This document shows, piece by piece, positions 1-11,203 of a stretch of 64,000 nt of DNA. Under the pieces are notes generated by a model that was not told the DNA's origin, made no database searches, and was given only the letters and a program-made list of their open reading frames with translations. Origin of the DNA: Porogramme epimiltina (taxonomy: Eukaryota; Basidiomycota; Agaricomycetes; Polyporales; Polyporaceae). The stretch covers positions 22,591 through 86,590 of the forward strand of contig FTLJ01000472.1 in assembly GCA_900155495.1 (NCBI GenBank). The letters are read 5' to 3'. Both the position numbers and the translations under genes were made by a program. Each line of letters starts with the position of its first letter. Positions within the stretch are counted from its first letter, which is position 1.

Positions 1-52
1 GCCGCACCCACTGTACATCCGCAATACAGTCCAGTCCGAGCCTGCCCTGCCG

Positions 53-87
53 CCTACCGCCTGCCGCCTGCCGCCTGCCGCCTGCCG
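53..87. repeat. 7-bp tandem repeat (CCGCCTG)n
   Basis: About four and a half direct copies of a CCGCCTG unit lie near the left edge. It is a simple microsatellite-like repeat in GC-rich sequence, with no sign of function. Confidence 0.7.
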
Positions 88-1739
88 ATCGCTATACATA
101 CCAAGGCTCGGAACGCAGCCGTGCGCCTTGTACCCACTGCCGTCAGCGACCCCGGCTCCGTCTCCGAGCTCCGGGCGTCCCAGCGTGCGGCCAAGCCACT
201 GTCGTCATCGACGCCCCGCGCGGCGCGTCCCCTGCGAGGAGGCGAAACCCGCGCCGACAGAGCACAACAACCACACTCGTCACTCGCGCCCCACCTAAGC
301 ACCCAAGTGCACCGTGCACGCCCGGATCCAGCGCTGATGTCCCACGAACACCACGGACAGCCAGCATCAGCCCCTCCCCAGCCGGCCCCGTCCCTCACAC
401 GAATTCGCAGCCGGCCCCGTCCCTCGAATGAATGAATGCACGCTCGCCGAACACCGACCGCCAATCGCCAAGGCCCCTCGCTGCTCGCCTTTCGCCCTCG
501 AGGCCCGCTCCACCGCGCCGCCGCCGCCGCCGCTAAGCAACAGGCACCCGGCCACAGGTGGCAGGACGGACGCGCGGGGCCGAGCAGCGCGCACAAATTA
601 CAATAAGCACGCCGCCCCCTCGCGCCTTCGCCTTCGTCTTCGCGCGCGAGAAGAAGCCCCTACCCCTCCCCAATTGCAGGTTCCAACCCTCCGGCGCACC
701 GGTCTGCTGACCGCGCTGCCGGCACGCCGCTCGGCACCTCGGCATGCGCTCCCCTCGTCTGGCTCCCCAGAGCTCTGTGCTCGGTCTTTGGTGCGTAGCA
801 TACAGTCGGCGGCACGGGGGCATGGGGGCATGGGGGTGGGGTCGGGTCGGGCGCTCTCACGGTACCGCACGTGTGGCCGGGAGGGGCACCAGAAGGAGAA
901 GCCGGGGAAGGCGGCGGCGCAGCGTATGTGGATTGCAAGGGCCCAATCCTGGGCTTTGGGTTACGAGTACCGCGGCGGAGAAGTCTGAAGGGACCTCTGC
1001 CAACGCGTGCGCGGCGGCGACGGGGCTCGGGCTCAGGCTCGGGAGGCGGCGCGCCGGGGTCCGGCGTGCGCGAAGACGTCTCGAGCGCGGCCGCGCTGTG
1101 GCTCTGGTGCCTGCGAAGCCGCATCGGAGCGGGCGCGACAAGCGCGAGAAGATCGCCTGCCCGGGCTGCCGGGCGAAGCTTCGCGTTCGGGATACGTAGG
1201 GCGAGGAACAAACGAGCGGCCGTCGGGCGAGCGGGGTAAGTGCGAGTCAGAGAGTCCTGATTTATGGTTCCTAGGACTCAGAAGGGACTTTGGGCGGTCG
1301 GCGCGGAACGCGGAAAGCCGTCGCGCAGGCGGGCGCGCGTGCCTGCAGAGTCCTGCCCGTGCAGTGGGCGTAGTCGTGCGATCGGGGCGTTTGTCGGGGG
1401 TCCTTGAACGCACACAGATAAGGCGGCGCCTGGCGCGCCGATAGCTCGTTCGAAGTCGCTTGTTGGAACCTGAGGCTTCGCGATAACGCTCTGCGCGAAG
1501 CTCAGAACCAGGACGCGTCGCAGGCTCGCAGCGGTGCGTGTATGCGTTTACGTAGGCGCGCCGTCGGCGATATGTGGCTCGCGTCGCGCGACTTGAGTAG
1601 CCGGTGTGGCGGTTTCCTCATCTGGTGCTGTTCGCGGCTTCGACGGTTATCTGCAGGAGAGTTACGGTGATAGCGAGAGAGCGGGCGGGTGTGGTGGGCA
1701 ATGCGATCGTTCCTTTCGCCGTCGCGCCTCCCACATCCT

Positions 1740-2170
1740 TTGCTACCTTTACGTGACTTCTGTGGCGATGATGGCTGCGCTGGGCTCTACTAGAGCGTGC
1801 GCGCGGGGCGCGCGCCAGCACGCGCTGTGCACTGAATGCGTCCTAAGCTTCAGCTCGCGCGAGGCGCGCCATCGACGTCGAGCCTGTACGTCAAGATAAG
1901 GAGGGGGGCAAGGGCAGACGTGCTCCCGCGTACTCACACGTCATACGCGGCGCGATTGCTGCTGCTGCAGCGCGCGCGCGGAGCCGCCATGGTGTAACCA
2001 CTTCGGCTGCGCACGGAATTGCCATGTATTCGCAGAACGCGGCGGATCGGGGGATCTGTGAATCAGATAAACGTCGCGAGGGCGGGTCGCGGGCGCACGA
2101 GGTTTACTACTTAATCTGCAGGCGATCTGTGCATATACTCAGCGAAAGACGTCAGGGCGCGCGATGGGAG
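1740..2170. repeat. Left copy of duplicated segment upstream of F-box gene 1
   Basis: This stretch aligns by eye, with many substitutions and small indels, to about 8170-8530, upstream of F-box gene 3. Shared blocks include ACGTG-CTTCTGTGGC-like sequence, a GAGCCTGTACG-AAGATAAGGAGG block, ACTCACACGTCAT, and an AACGTCGCGAGGGC block in the same order. The two copies mark a segmental duplication that carried the F-box gene together with its upstream DNA. Confidence 0.7.
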
Positions 2171-2574
2171 GGCCGATGGTGAGAGATGAGTACGTACAAA
2201 GTCGGGCATGGGGGATTGCGTAGGATGCACGCGGGAGGGCTAGTCCAATGCGCGAAGTCCACGCTTGATGCGCAGCGTTGGAAGGACTGCCGAGTGGGAG
2301 GTCTTGGGAACTTCGCTGCCGCTGTAATCTCCATAGTCTCCACACTCATGGGACCGCGATTCGAGAGATGTATTATGTTCTAAGCCTGTACGCGTGATGC
2401 ATACGTAAATCGCGCGTAAGGGTGTCTCAATGTCTGTACTCTCTGGTTTCGTCCAAACCGGGAAATTATGCATCTGACTTGAGTGCATTTGCCTGGGGGT
2501 AGTTTAGAAAGTGCATATCAATGTGAAGTAATGTCGTGGGTTCGGCTAGAAAGATGATTGCTCGAGTCATTCAT

Positions 2575-2580
2575 CACGTG
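2575..2580. promoter_or_regulatory. CACGTG element upstream of F-box gene 1
   Basis: ATCACGTG lies 235 bp before the ATG, with an ACGCGT about 18 bp downstream. The same pair recurs upstream of F-box genes 2 and 3, which suggests a retained element. CACGTG is the classic E-box for bHLH factors; the factor here is unknown. Confidence 0.35.
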
Positions 2581-2809
2581 ATAGTGACACCACGCGTTAT
2601 CGCGTTATCAGAGGTGGCCCAGCTGGCTGCCGAAGCTTGATCAGTACCAACGTCGAACCCAGTTGGACGTACTCGGACAACTAGCTTTAGTCGACATTAC
2701 GAAGGTCGCGGACCTACAAACTCTGCTGGAATCTGCGTCGGTTCCCGTTCAGATTCACCCCTACAACCTACAACCCCGGACTCGCAACGCCGCGATCTCC
2801 CTCCGAGCC

Positions 2810-4997
2810 ATGTCAGAAGAACAACCCAGCGGCCACGGGATGCCCCCTTTCTGTGGCACACTAGCTCGGGCTGGTTCCGATGTTACGAGTGGAAATGCGA
2901 CGTCGGGTTGTTCCACCAGCCAAGTCGACCCGTTGCTGCTCATTCGTCAGCTGCTACGGTCCTTAGATCATGGTTACTCCCACTTGAGGTACGCTGAGTT
3001 GGTATCTTTGAAATCGAGTTTTCTCTAACCCTTGTCCTTTAGCTTCGACGATGTGAGCTTTCTCATCCGGCAGGCTCACTGTACGGCTCACAAATTGCTA
3101 CCTACAATAACAGCTCGAATCGCTACAACTAGGCGCCCAGGAATTCTTATTAAAAGTTCGACGCCTTCGCACTCAGCGTGCTCTATGCGTGTCAAACCTT
3201 CCCGAAGAGGTTTTCCTGTTAATTTGCGAGAACGTTGTCGAACGTCAAGCATGGCGCCCGTTCATCTCCTCCAGCCACGTGAATCACGAATGGGAATACA
3301 CCCCTGAGATCGTCAAAAACAAGTACATTCGACCTCTCCTCACTCTCACCCACGTGTGCCGGGCGTGGCGCAACGTGGTGATAGGTTTCCCCTCACTCTG
3401 GGCCTACGAAGACGTGTGGATGTCGCAGCCGCTCATCGACACCTTCGCAGAGCGAGCGGGAACCGTACGACGGTTGTATCAAACATTCGATTTGGCATAC
3501 TTGATGACCCGTGAAACCGAGAGGTTAGCTATTGATATACAAAGTCCGCAACTGCGTCATGCTATGATATACCTCCGGGACTCAAAGGAGTCTTTGTAAC
3601 AATATGTCACACATTTCCCCCTCAAAGCTCCCAACCTGGAAAGCCTATCAATCGCTGCAATCGACTCCGTGGATGTTGGTTTCGCCAGCCTCTCCCTCCC
3701 ATCCTCGCCATACCTGTTCCATGGGCATACATCCTCTATACGAGCTCTGGCGCTCTCCCCAATACTACATGTCGTTCCCTACGACTCATTTCCGAATCTC
3801 ACGCATCTCTATTTGTCGTTTCCCCCGCGATCACATGATCCACAAGTCTCAGTTCACCTAAACCCTCTCGATGATCTCCTCAGCCTACTATCAGCGGCCC
3901 CGATGGTTCAATTCTTGGGCGTCTTCCAAGTGTACGACGACTTCTCCCTTCGAAATCCGTCTTCTTATCCCCGATTGCACCTCCCTCATATGCGGAATAT
4001 CACAATTGGGGAATCCAACTGGCAATATCCGTATCACTTGCTCAGTCACATGACTTTCCATGAAAGTGCCCACATCTACGTGACTGACTCGTGGCTTGGC
4101 CGGCTTGAAGAGCAAGAGGATGCCTCTGGAGCTCGACTCCCACAAGTTTCTCTCCCATTTGCTACAAGAATGAAAGTCAAGTTGGAAGCGTGGTCTATCC
4201 ATGTTGTTGTGGAGGGTCCGTTAGACCCCTTTCAGAGACCTATAGGACGACTCTACTGCGAGTACGATGTTGGTTACTTCGAATTCGAATACAGAGTGGA
4301 GAATCCCATCGGTGCCCAGGGTACCGAAAACTCTTGGCCGGGAACCCTTCTGGAATTCATTCCCATATCGTCTCTTGTTACCCTCCACATTTGCCTCCCC
4401 CCCTCTCAACAAGGAGCCTTCGCCGACGGTGTAATCCCATTTATGGAAGAACTAGTGGAACTGGTTATCCTACTTCCTAAAAAGCACAGAGACGATACCG
4501 AGTTGGAGATGCTAGCCTCGGCCCAGGGTATGCAAAACAACGCACACATATTCGTTCATCTGCTCTCTATTCTTCAACGGAATAACCCTGTGGCATGCCC
4601 CGCACTATCCGAGCTTGGTGTTACTATCTCGCTCTCTGACACCACATTGTCGCAAAGCCAGCCGGTACTCGATAACATCCTGGAGATCTTGCGCGTACGT
4701 GCAAGCATCAAGCATCCTATCCGCCGCTTCTTCACACAGCCCTCGAAGGAGCCCATGGAGTGGGTCACGAGATGTGGAGGGTCTCTTGACGTCGAATTGC
4801 TGCGGCTCCGTGAGATGTGCGAAGTCTGGTTGGAATCGATTAAGCAGGTCGTTGAGGTGGTGGATGCAGCATGGGACCTTGAGCCTGGATATGATATGGA
4901 GGTATTCACACCAGGATCGTTTTATGAAGATGAGGAGGCGATGGTAGAGCGGTACTGGAGGCTGAACGAAGGAGACAAGCCATGGTTTTCCATTTAG
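2810..4997 (+). pseudogene. F-box-like protein 1, interrupted by an in-frame stop
   Basis: Exons 2810-2988, 3043-3052 (only 10 nt) and 3114-4997 join in frame to a 690-codon reading frame that parallels F-box genes 2 and 3 along its whole length. The F-box-like core starts at LPEEVFLLICENVV and continues through the VCRAWRNVVIG and LWAY motifs; the rest is a long leucine-containing region ending in FYEDEEA and GDKPW. Codon 225 is TAA (3597-3599), where the paralogs have Gln or Arg. Reading frame and homology resume immediately after it. A 32-nt intron that would remove the stop is too short and shifts the frame. It is therefore a recent pseudogene, an allele with a nonsense mutation, or a sequence error. 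F-box proteins normally recruit substrates to SCF ubiquitin ligases. Confidence 0.75.
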
Positions 4998-5273
4998 GCA
5001 TCCTTTCCCCACCCCTGTGCCTCCTAGTCCGTAGTAGCAAAGTTACCGAACACACTATTATCAAACGCAGTAACGCAGTCTCTACTGTACCGCACCATAT
5101 GTTTAGATGTGTGAGGTACTGCATGTACCAACCCACCTTGAGTTCTGGGGAAGCATGAAAGCCATGGAAGATCGATGGTGAATGCCGGCGCTAGGGCCCG
5201 GAGTACGTATATGTACAGTATACATAGCATCGACTCCGACTCGCCCGAGTGCCACAGGTCATGTCGCGTGCAT

Positions 5274-5279
5274 CACGTG
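5274..5279. promoter_or_regulatory. CACGTG element upstream of F-box gene 2
   Basis: ATCACGTG lies 136 bp before the ATG and is followed by ACGCGT about 35 bp on, matching the arrangement at F-box genes 1 and 3. The 45 bp next to the ATG also resemble those of gene 3. Confidence 0.35.
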
Positions 5280-5409
5280 AATATGACGCTGGTCATATTA
5301 CTTAATGAGTGACGCGTCCCTCTCGATCGAACCGTGACCTGCGAATCCCCAAATCTGATCATTTGGCTCTTTCATAAGGTCTCCCTTCTATCACGTCGCT
5401 CTCTATTAG

Positions 5410-7559
5410 ATGTCGGGTCTACGACTCAGCAACTCACAGGAGGCCGGTGCCAGCGGTGCGCGAGCGACGGACGACAGTCAAGTTACTATCCTTAGGTTGG
5501 CACCGCCTTGTCGAACCCGTCTTTCAGAACTCTTCCACCCACTGCTTACGTCTTTACGTGGGGCTAGCTCCCAAATGAGGTGCGTTGAACTACTACTTAC
5601 TCATACAACCGTCCCCTCAATATCACTCTCCCATTCCTCAGCTTGAGCGAGGTGAGTATTCTTGTCAGGGATATGACTCCGTTCATCCCTGTCCAAAACG
5701 CACGATTGGCTTACCCATCGTCATAGCTCCAGTCTCTGGAACTTAGTGGGATACGGGTGTTGGTGGAAGCTCGGCGTCTCATTAACTGCCACGCTGCTAT
5801 ATCGCAACTCCCAGAGAACGTTTTCGTCATGATCTGTGAGAACGTCGTCGAACGAAGCTTGTGGCGCCCAGTCATTTCCGGCATCGATGGCGCATGGCCA
5901 ATCACCGATGAGGTCAAGAGCGAATACATTGAGCCTCTCCTTACTCTCACCCATGTCTGCCAATCCTGGCGCAATGTGGTGATAGGTCACTCCACCTTCT
6001 GGGCCTATACGGAACCCTGGCTCATGTCGCAGCCGCTTTTCGACATGTTCATCGAGCGAGCGGGAGACGCGGGGTTATTTCACGCTTTCTACGCCTCATC
6101 ACTCTGCGAAATCAATCAGAAGGTGATACTCGACACTCATAGTCCACGGCTACGTCGCCTTGTAATACATCGTGATGATACATCTGCATTCTCACAGCAC
6201 TACTCTATGTATTTTCCCCTCAAAGCCCAAGCCTTAGAATGTCTTTCAATCACTTCAGACGACGCGATGTTTGGCATCGACCGCTTTGCCGATGAACCTT
6301 CCCCATATCTATTCCATGAACGCACTTCCCCTATACGAGCATTGGCACTTTCCCCAATATTACGTCTGGTTCCTCGCGATTCATTTCCGAACCTCACCCA
6401 TCTCTACATATCGTTCGGTCGACAAACATATCGGGACCTAAACCCTCTCGACGATCTTCTAGAACTACTGTCAAATACTCCGATGGTCCAATTTCTGCAC
6501 GTCTCTCGGACGCACCACATCTTTCCCCCTCAAGATCCATCCACCCATCCCCGATTGTGCCTGCTCCAGATGCGGAATATAACAATAGCGGACACCCATT
6601 GGCAGTATCCGTATCATTTGCTCAACCATATTGCCCTTCACGAAGACACCCACGTCTACATGATCGACCCGTGCCTTGCCCAACAAGAGGTGGAGGATGT
6701 CTCCCGAGCACGGCTACCGCAAGTTTCTCTTCCCCTGGCCAAACGGATGAAGATTAAGTCTAAGAACGAGGGCGAAGTTATCGAAATCGTTGTAGAAGGT
6801 CCGCTAGACTCCATTCAAAGACCCAAGGGACGCCTTCGCGTTTCGTACGGTAGTGACGAGTTTCTCTTGGAAGATGTGGTGGATCATGACGACGAGGCCA
6901 ACACTTGGCGGGTGTTGTGGCTGACAACCCTGCCCAGGACCACGCTCCTGTCGTCCCTCCTTTCCCTTCACATATCCCTCCACATATCCCATCAATCTGT
7001 TTTCATGGACAGTGTCATCCCTAGCATGCAGAAGCTCGTGGAACTCGTCATCCTGCTTCCATCAGATCCAGGAGATTCAGTGCAATCCCAGGGGATTGAG
7101 ACCAACTCACCCATATTCAACTGCCTTCTCCCCCTTCTTCAACAAAAGAACCCAGTCATCTGCCCCGCTCTATCCGAGCTCGGTGTTACTCTCTTCATTC
7201 CCGACAACAGACCCTCGCAAGGCCAGCCAGTATTCGACAATATCCTAGAAATCGTGCGCGCACGCTCAAACATAGGGTATCCCATACGCCGCTTCTTCAT
7301 GCAGCCCTCGAAGTCCGCTTGTCGCCGGTATATGTCAACAGGGTCAAATAGCCTCAAATACGTACGGTGGCATCATAAGTGGTTTGAGGACTGGCTAGGA
7401 ATGATGAGCCAGGTCGTCGAGGTGGTGGAATCATTATGGGACCTTGAGGAACGTGACATGGAGGTATTCACACCAGGGTCGTTTTATGAAGCTGAGGAGG
7501 CGAAGGCAGAGCAGTACTGGGAGCTAGAAGGAGTAGATAAACCATGGTCTTCCTTGTAA
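5410..7559 (+). CDS. F-box-like protein 2
   Basis: Three exons, 5410-5579, 5642-5651 (10 nt) and 5727-7559, give 670 aa. The intron phases match F-box genes 1 and 3 exactly. The start is the ATG of MSGLRLSNSQ, shared with gene 3. The F-box-like domain begins near residue 88 (LPENVFVMICENVVER) and continues with PLLTLTHVCQSWRNVVIG and FWAY. The remainder is a long region with alternating leucine and hydrophobic segments, as in many basidiomycete F-box proteins, and ends FYEAEEAKAEQYW then KPWSSL. It probably acts as a substrate receptor for an SCF ubiquitin ligase, but the target cannot be told from sequence. It is the middle member of a tandem trio and has no visible lesion. Confidence 0.85.
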
Positions 7560-7661
7560 TGTTACCCGAGTCTCGTACTCCTGCCCCTTGCGCTTCTGGT
7601 TCATAGCAATCCCAAACCTACTGTCCTCAATTACTGAAGCATAGGGTCTTCCCCTCACGCC

Positions 7662-8135
7662 GCCCCCAGGAAGTCCCCGTCGTCGCTTCCGCGGGCGTAC
7701 CTATGGCTCTAGGCGAGGTTTACCAGCGCGCACATCTTCTCAGGCTCATCACCACAGAACTGAAGCAGCTGCACCTCGTCGTTGACCAACACAAGCACGT
7801 ACGGCTGTGCGTCCCTATCCCGCTCGCACGACGGACGCGACCCACTGCCCGCCCTCCTCGCCTCCGTCCTGCAGAGTAGGGTAGGGGTCGGGCGGCGCGG
7901 AGATGTTAAACAGCCCGAGCGCAAGGTACAAGGCGTTGTATTGTACCCCTAGTTTTCGTGTGTTAAATTAGCGTAGACCGTGCGCCTGAGCGGGAGCTGG
8001 AGAGATGTGTGTTGCATCGTGTAATCTTGCACGGGCTTGTCCGTGAGGCGCGCGAGGAGCTCGTTCACGTACTCAATGCTGCGCATGCGGCCCACTTGCG
8101 GGGCCATATCTATATAGCCCCTCGTCAGTTGCAAT
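7662..8135 (-). pseudogene. Broken 3' fragment of a histidine acid phosphatase gene
   Basis: On the minus strand this piece matches the last exon, and the end of the preceding intron, of the intact phosphatase at 11204-13294. Recognisable stretches are VNELLARLTDKPVQD, RRTVYAN-THEN, then LVNDEVQ and EKMCAL near the 3' end. The middle is out of frame and shortened, the first six exons are absent, and a splice acceptor still precedes the exon. It lies just after F-box gene 2, as the intact gene lies just after F-box gene 3. It therefore looks like debris from duplication of an F-box plus phosphatase unit. Confidence 0.8.
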
Positions 8136-8169
8136 CGCTCAATCACAGAAGAACCCACGCCTCCAACGT

Positions 8170-8530
8170 CGTTCGTTACTTACGTGGCTTCTGCGGCACT
8201 GATCACTGCGCTGAGCACGACTAGAGCTTGTGCCGGCGCGAGTACATATCGTGCATTGAACGCTTCCTAAAATTCACCTGGCGAGTGCAGCATCCTAGGC
8301 GCGTGCTCAACGAGCCTGTACACGAAGATAAGGAGGAGTCGAAAGCGGAAGTGCTCCAATGCACTCACACGTCATTAGCGTCGAGCACTGCAGGGCCTGA
8401 GCGGGGTCACCACAATGGAAGCAAATACAAATGCCACGGATCGGGGTACATGAACGTCGCGAGGGCAGTTTGCGGGCGCGAGATGGAATGATCTGCAAGC
8501 GATCGGTGGCTACGCTCGAAAGCCTGAGAT
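8170..8530. repeat. Right copy of duplicated segment upstream of F-box gene 3
   Basis: This is the counterpart of 1740-2170, with the same blocks in the same order. It directly abuts the phosphatase fragment on its left. The junction near 8135-8170 may mark a duplication breakpoint. Confidence 0.7.
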
Positions 8531-8703
8531 GTTAGGGTGCGCGAGGATGGGAGAGCCGGTGTGGGTGAGATATGGGTGCGGAGAGGGGGATAAGAATGTA
8601 CGAATTGGAGGAATGGGCAGCACCTGGCCGCCATATGAGCCCGGGACCCCATCGGAGCCCGAATCACTGCGGGCACGAGTCACGTCTGATACGACAATGG
8701 GAT

Positions 8704-8709
8704 CACGTG
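8704..8709. promoter_or_regulatory. CACGTG element upstream of F-box gene 3
   Basis: ATCACGTG lies 132 bp before the ATG, followed within 20 bp by ACGCGT. This is the third instance of the pair seen at F-box genes 1 and 2. Confidence 0.35.
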
Positions 8710-8835
8710 GCTGTTACGTCACGCGTTGCCTCCCCCATTACCCGGGAATCACGCGGACTTTAGCTGGCAAATCCGAAAACCCAACCCTTCGGCTCGGTCA
8801 TACGGTTTCCTTTCTGTCACGACGCTCTCTTTTCA

Positions 8836-11011
8836 ATGTCGGGTCTACAACTCAACAACTCACAAGGGGTCACTCGTGCCAGCGGTGCTCCAACGATAGA
8901 CGTCAGTCAAGTTACTACCCTCATGCTGCCACCGCCTTGTCGAACCCAAATTTTGTCGGAGCTCTTTCGCCCACTGCTTGCGTCCTTACGTGGCGCTAGC
9001 TCACAGACAAGGTGCGCTTAATCATTGACTACTCGTAAACCCATTTCCTCAACATCACTCTCCCATTGCTTAGCTTGATCGAGGTGAGCATTCTTGCCGG
9101 GGATAGAACTTAGTTCATCCCGTCTCACAGCGCACGAGCGGCTTACCTATGCCACAGCTCTTCTCGCTAGAAACTAGTGGACTACAAGTACTGGCAGAAG
9201 TTCGGCGTCTCATGAACTGCCACGCGCCAATATCGCAACTCCCAGAGAACGTTTTCGTGATGATCTGCGAGAACGTCGTCGAACGAAGCTCATGGCGCCC
9301 ATGGCTCATCACCGGCATGTTCGAACAGACCTCTACAATGCCGATCACGTACTCAGTCAAGAGAGAATACATTCAGCCCCTCCTTACTCTCACTCATGTC
9401 TGCCGGTCATGGCGTAATGTAGTGATAGGTCACTCCACCTTCTGGGCGTATGCAGATCCTACGCTCATGCCGCAGTCCCTCTTCGACACATTCATCGAGC
9501 GAGCGAGAGATACGAGGTTATTTTACGCATTCTACGCCTCCGAGTCGCTCTGTGGAACTGAGAAGGCGATACTCGACACCCGTGGCCCACGACTACGTCA
9601 CCTGACAATACACCGCGATGATACAACGGCATTCCCGCGACAATACGCGACGTATTTCCCTCTTAAAGCCTCTGCCCTAGAAAGTCTCTCAATCACTTCA
9701 GAAGACGCCAGGTTTGGAATCGACGACTTTTCCAGTGACGCTTCACCGTATCTATTCCATGAACGCACTTCCCCTATACGAGCATTGGCGCTTTCCCCCA
9801 TTTTACGTCTGGTTCCCCGTGATTCATTCCCGAGTCTCACCCACCTCTATATATCGTTCTACCGGCAAGAAGTACAGGGTGTAGACCCTCTCAATGATCT
9901 TCTCAGGCTGCTCTCAAATACCCCGATGGTCCAATTTCTGTGGGTCTTTCAGATACACCGCGTCTTTCCACCTCAAGATCCGTCTACCCATCCTCGATTA
10001 CGCCTCCCCCAGTTGCGGAATATAACAATCGCGGACACCCACTGGCAATATGCATCTCACTTGCTCAGCCATCTCTCCCTTCACGAAGATGCCCACATCT
10101 ACGTGACTGACATATGGCTCGCTCAACAAGAGGTGGAGGACGTCTCCCTCGCACGGCTCCCACACGCTTCTCTCCCCTTCGCCAAGCGAATGAAGATCAA
10201 GTCTGAGAAAGCAAACGGAGCTATCCAGCTCGTCATGGAAGGCCCTGTGGACTCCACTCAAAGACCCAAAGGACGACTTGACACCTCATTCGATGTTGAT
10301 GTCCTGGACGGCCGGGTGGATGCTAACGGTGCTAGCGCTTTGTGCGTGTCGTGGTTGAAAACCCTCCCTAAGACCATCCTCCTATCGTCTCTCCTAACCC
10401 TCCACATATCCCTCCACACATCCCATCAATCTGCTTTCGCCGACAGTGTCATTCCCCATATGCAGAAACTAGTGGAACTCGTCGTCTTGCTTCCGTCAGA
10501 GCCGTGTCCGTCAGACGGAAGATATTCGAAGGCTTACTGGAAGGGACTTGCAGCTAATTCGCACATATTCAATTGCCTTCTCCTCCTTCTTCAAAAAAGG
10601 AACCCAGTACTCTGTCCTTCCCTGTCTGAGCTTGGTGTTACAGTCTTCATTCCCTCCAAGAGCCCTTCTGAAGGTGAATCAGTATTCGACAAAATTCTGG
10701 CGATCGTACACGCACGCTCAAACATTGGGTACCCCATCCGCCGCTTCTTTATGCAGCCCTCGAATTCCGCTTGTCGCGGGTACGTGTTCCAATCGTTGGA
10801 TCGCTCTAAGGACATGTCAAGGCATCGAAAAAGGCTCGAGGGTTGGCTAGAATCAATTGGGCAGGTCGTTGAGGTGGTTGACGGACTATGGGACCTTGAC
10901 GAACGTGATATGGAGGTATTCACATCAGGGTCGTTCTATGAAGATGAGGAGGCAAGGGCAGAGCAGTACTGGAAGTTAGAAGACGCGGATAAGCCATGGG
11001 CTTCCATGTAG
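8836..11011 (+). CDS. F-box-like protein 3
   Basis: Exons 8836-9011, 9074-9083 (10 nt) and 9158-11011 encode 679 aa. The structure is the same as F-box genes 1 and 2, including the 10-nt second exon and its phase. The start MSGLQLNNSQ aligns with gene 2. The F-box-like core is LPENVFVMICENVVER, then LTLTHVCRSWRNVVIG and FWAY. The C-terminus is FYEDEEARAEQYW then KPWASM. Protein similarity to gene 2 is high throughout, so the duplication is fairly recent. The likely role is an SCF adaptor of unknown target. The intact phosphatase gene converges on it from the right. Confidence 0.85.
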
Positions 11012-11203
11012 TAGCCCCTCGTGTCTTGCCCTCACCCCTGTGCCTCTATTCCGTAGCGTTGCAGAATCCGCTCTTCTCAATCGCAGGAACAGTGTCTTTA
11101 TATCACGCTGCATATCCAATATCTAGATGAGCCGAGCACTGTATGGAACCGGCGCGCGGCTTCGGCCTCTAGTAATAGCATTGCCAGTGTTTTCACCGTA
11201 CAT

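Larger units (their letters stand above)
1..2574. other. GC-rich region without a supported gene
   Basis: Roughly the first 1.9 kb is very GC-rich, so long open frames appear on both strands. None shows a recognisable domain, a plausible splice pattern or amino-acid usage like a real protein; most read as Arg/Pro/Ala-rich filler. The last part, from about 1740, is the left copy of a duplicated segment that recurs near 8170 and leads into the F-box gene. The region could be the promoter or 5' end of a gene lying left of the window. I see nothing else to annotate. Confidence 0.5.

Noticed and set aside
54..1444. Many long open frames on both strands (up to 186 codons)
   Set aside because: They overlap in several frames, are Arg/Pro/Ala-rich as expected from high GC, and show no motif, start context or splice pattern.
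3596..3627. A GT...AG stretch that could remove the stop in F-box gene 1 as an intron
   Set aside because: Only 32 nt long, and removal shifts the frame away from the conserved FPLKAPNLES continuation.
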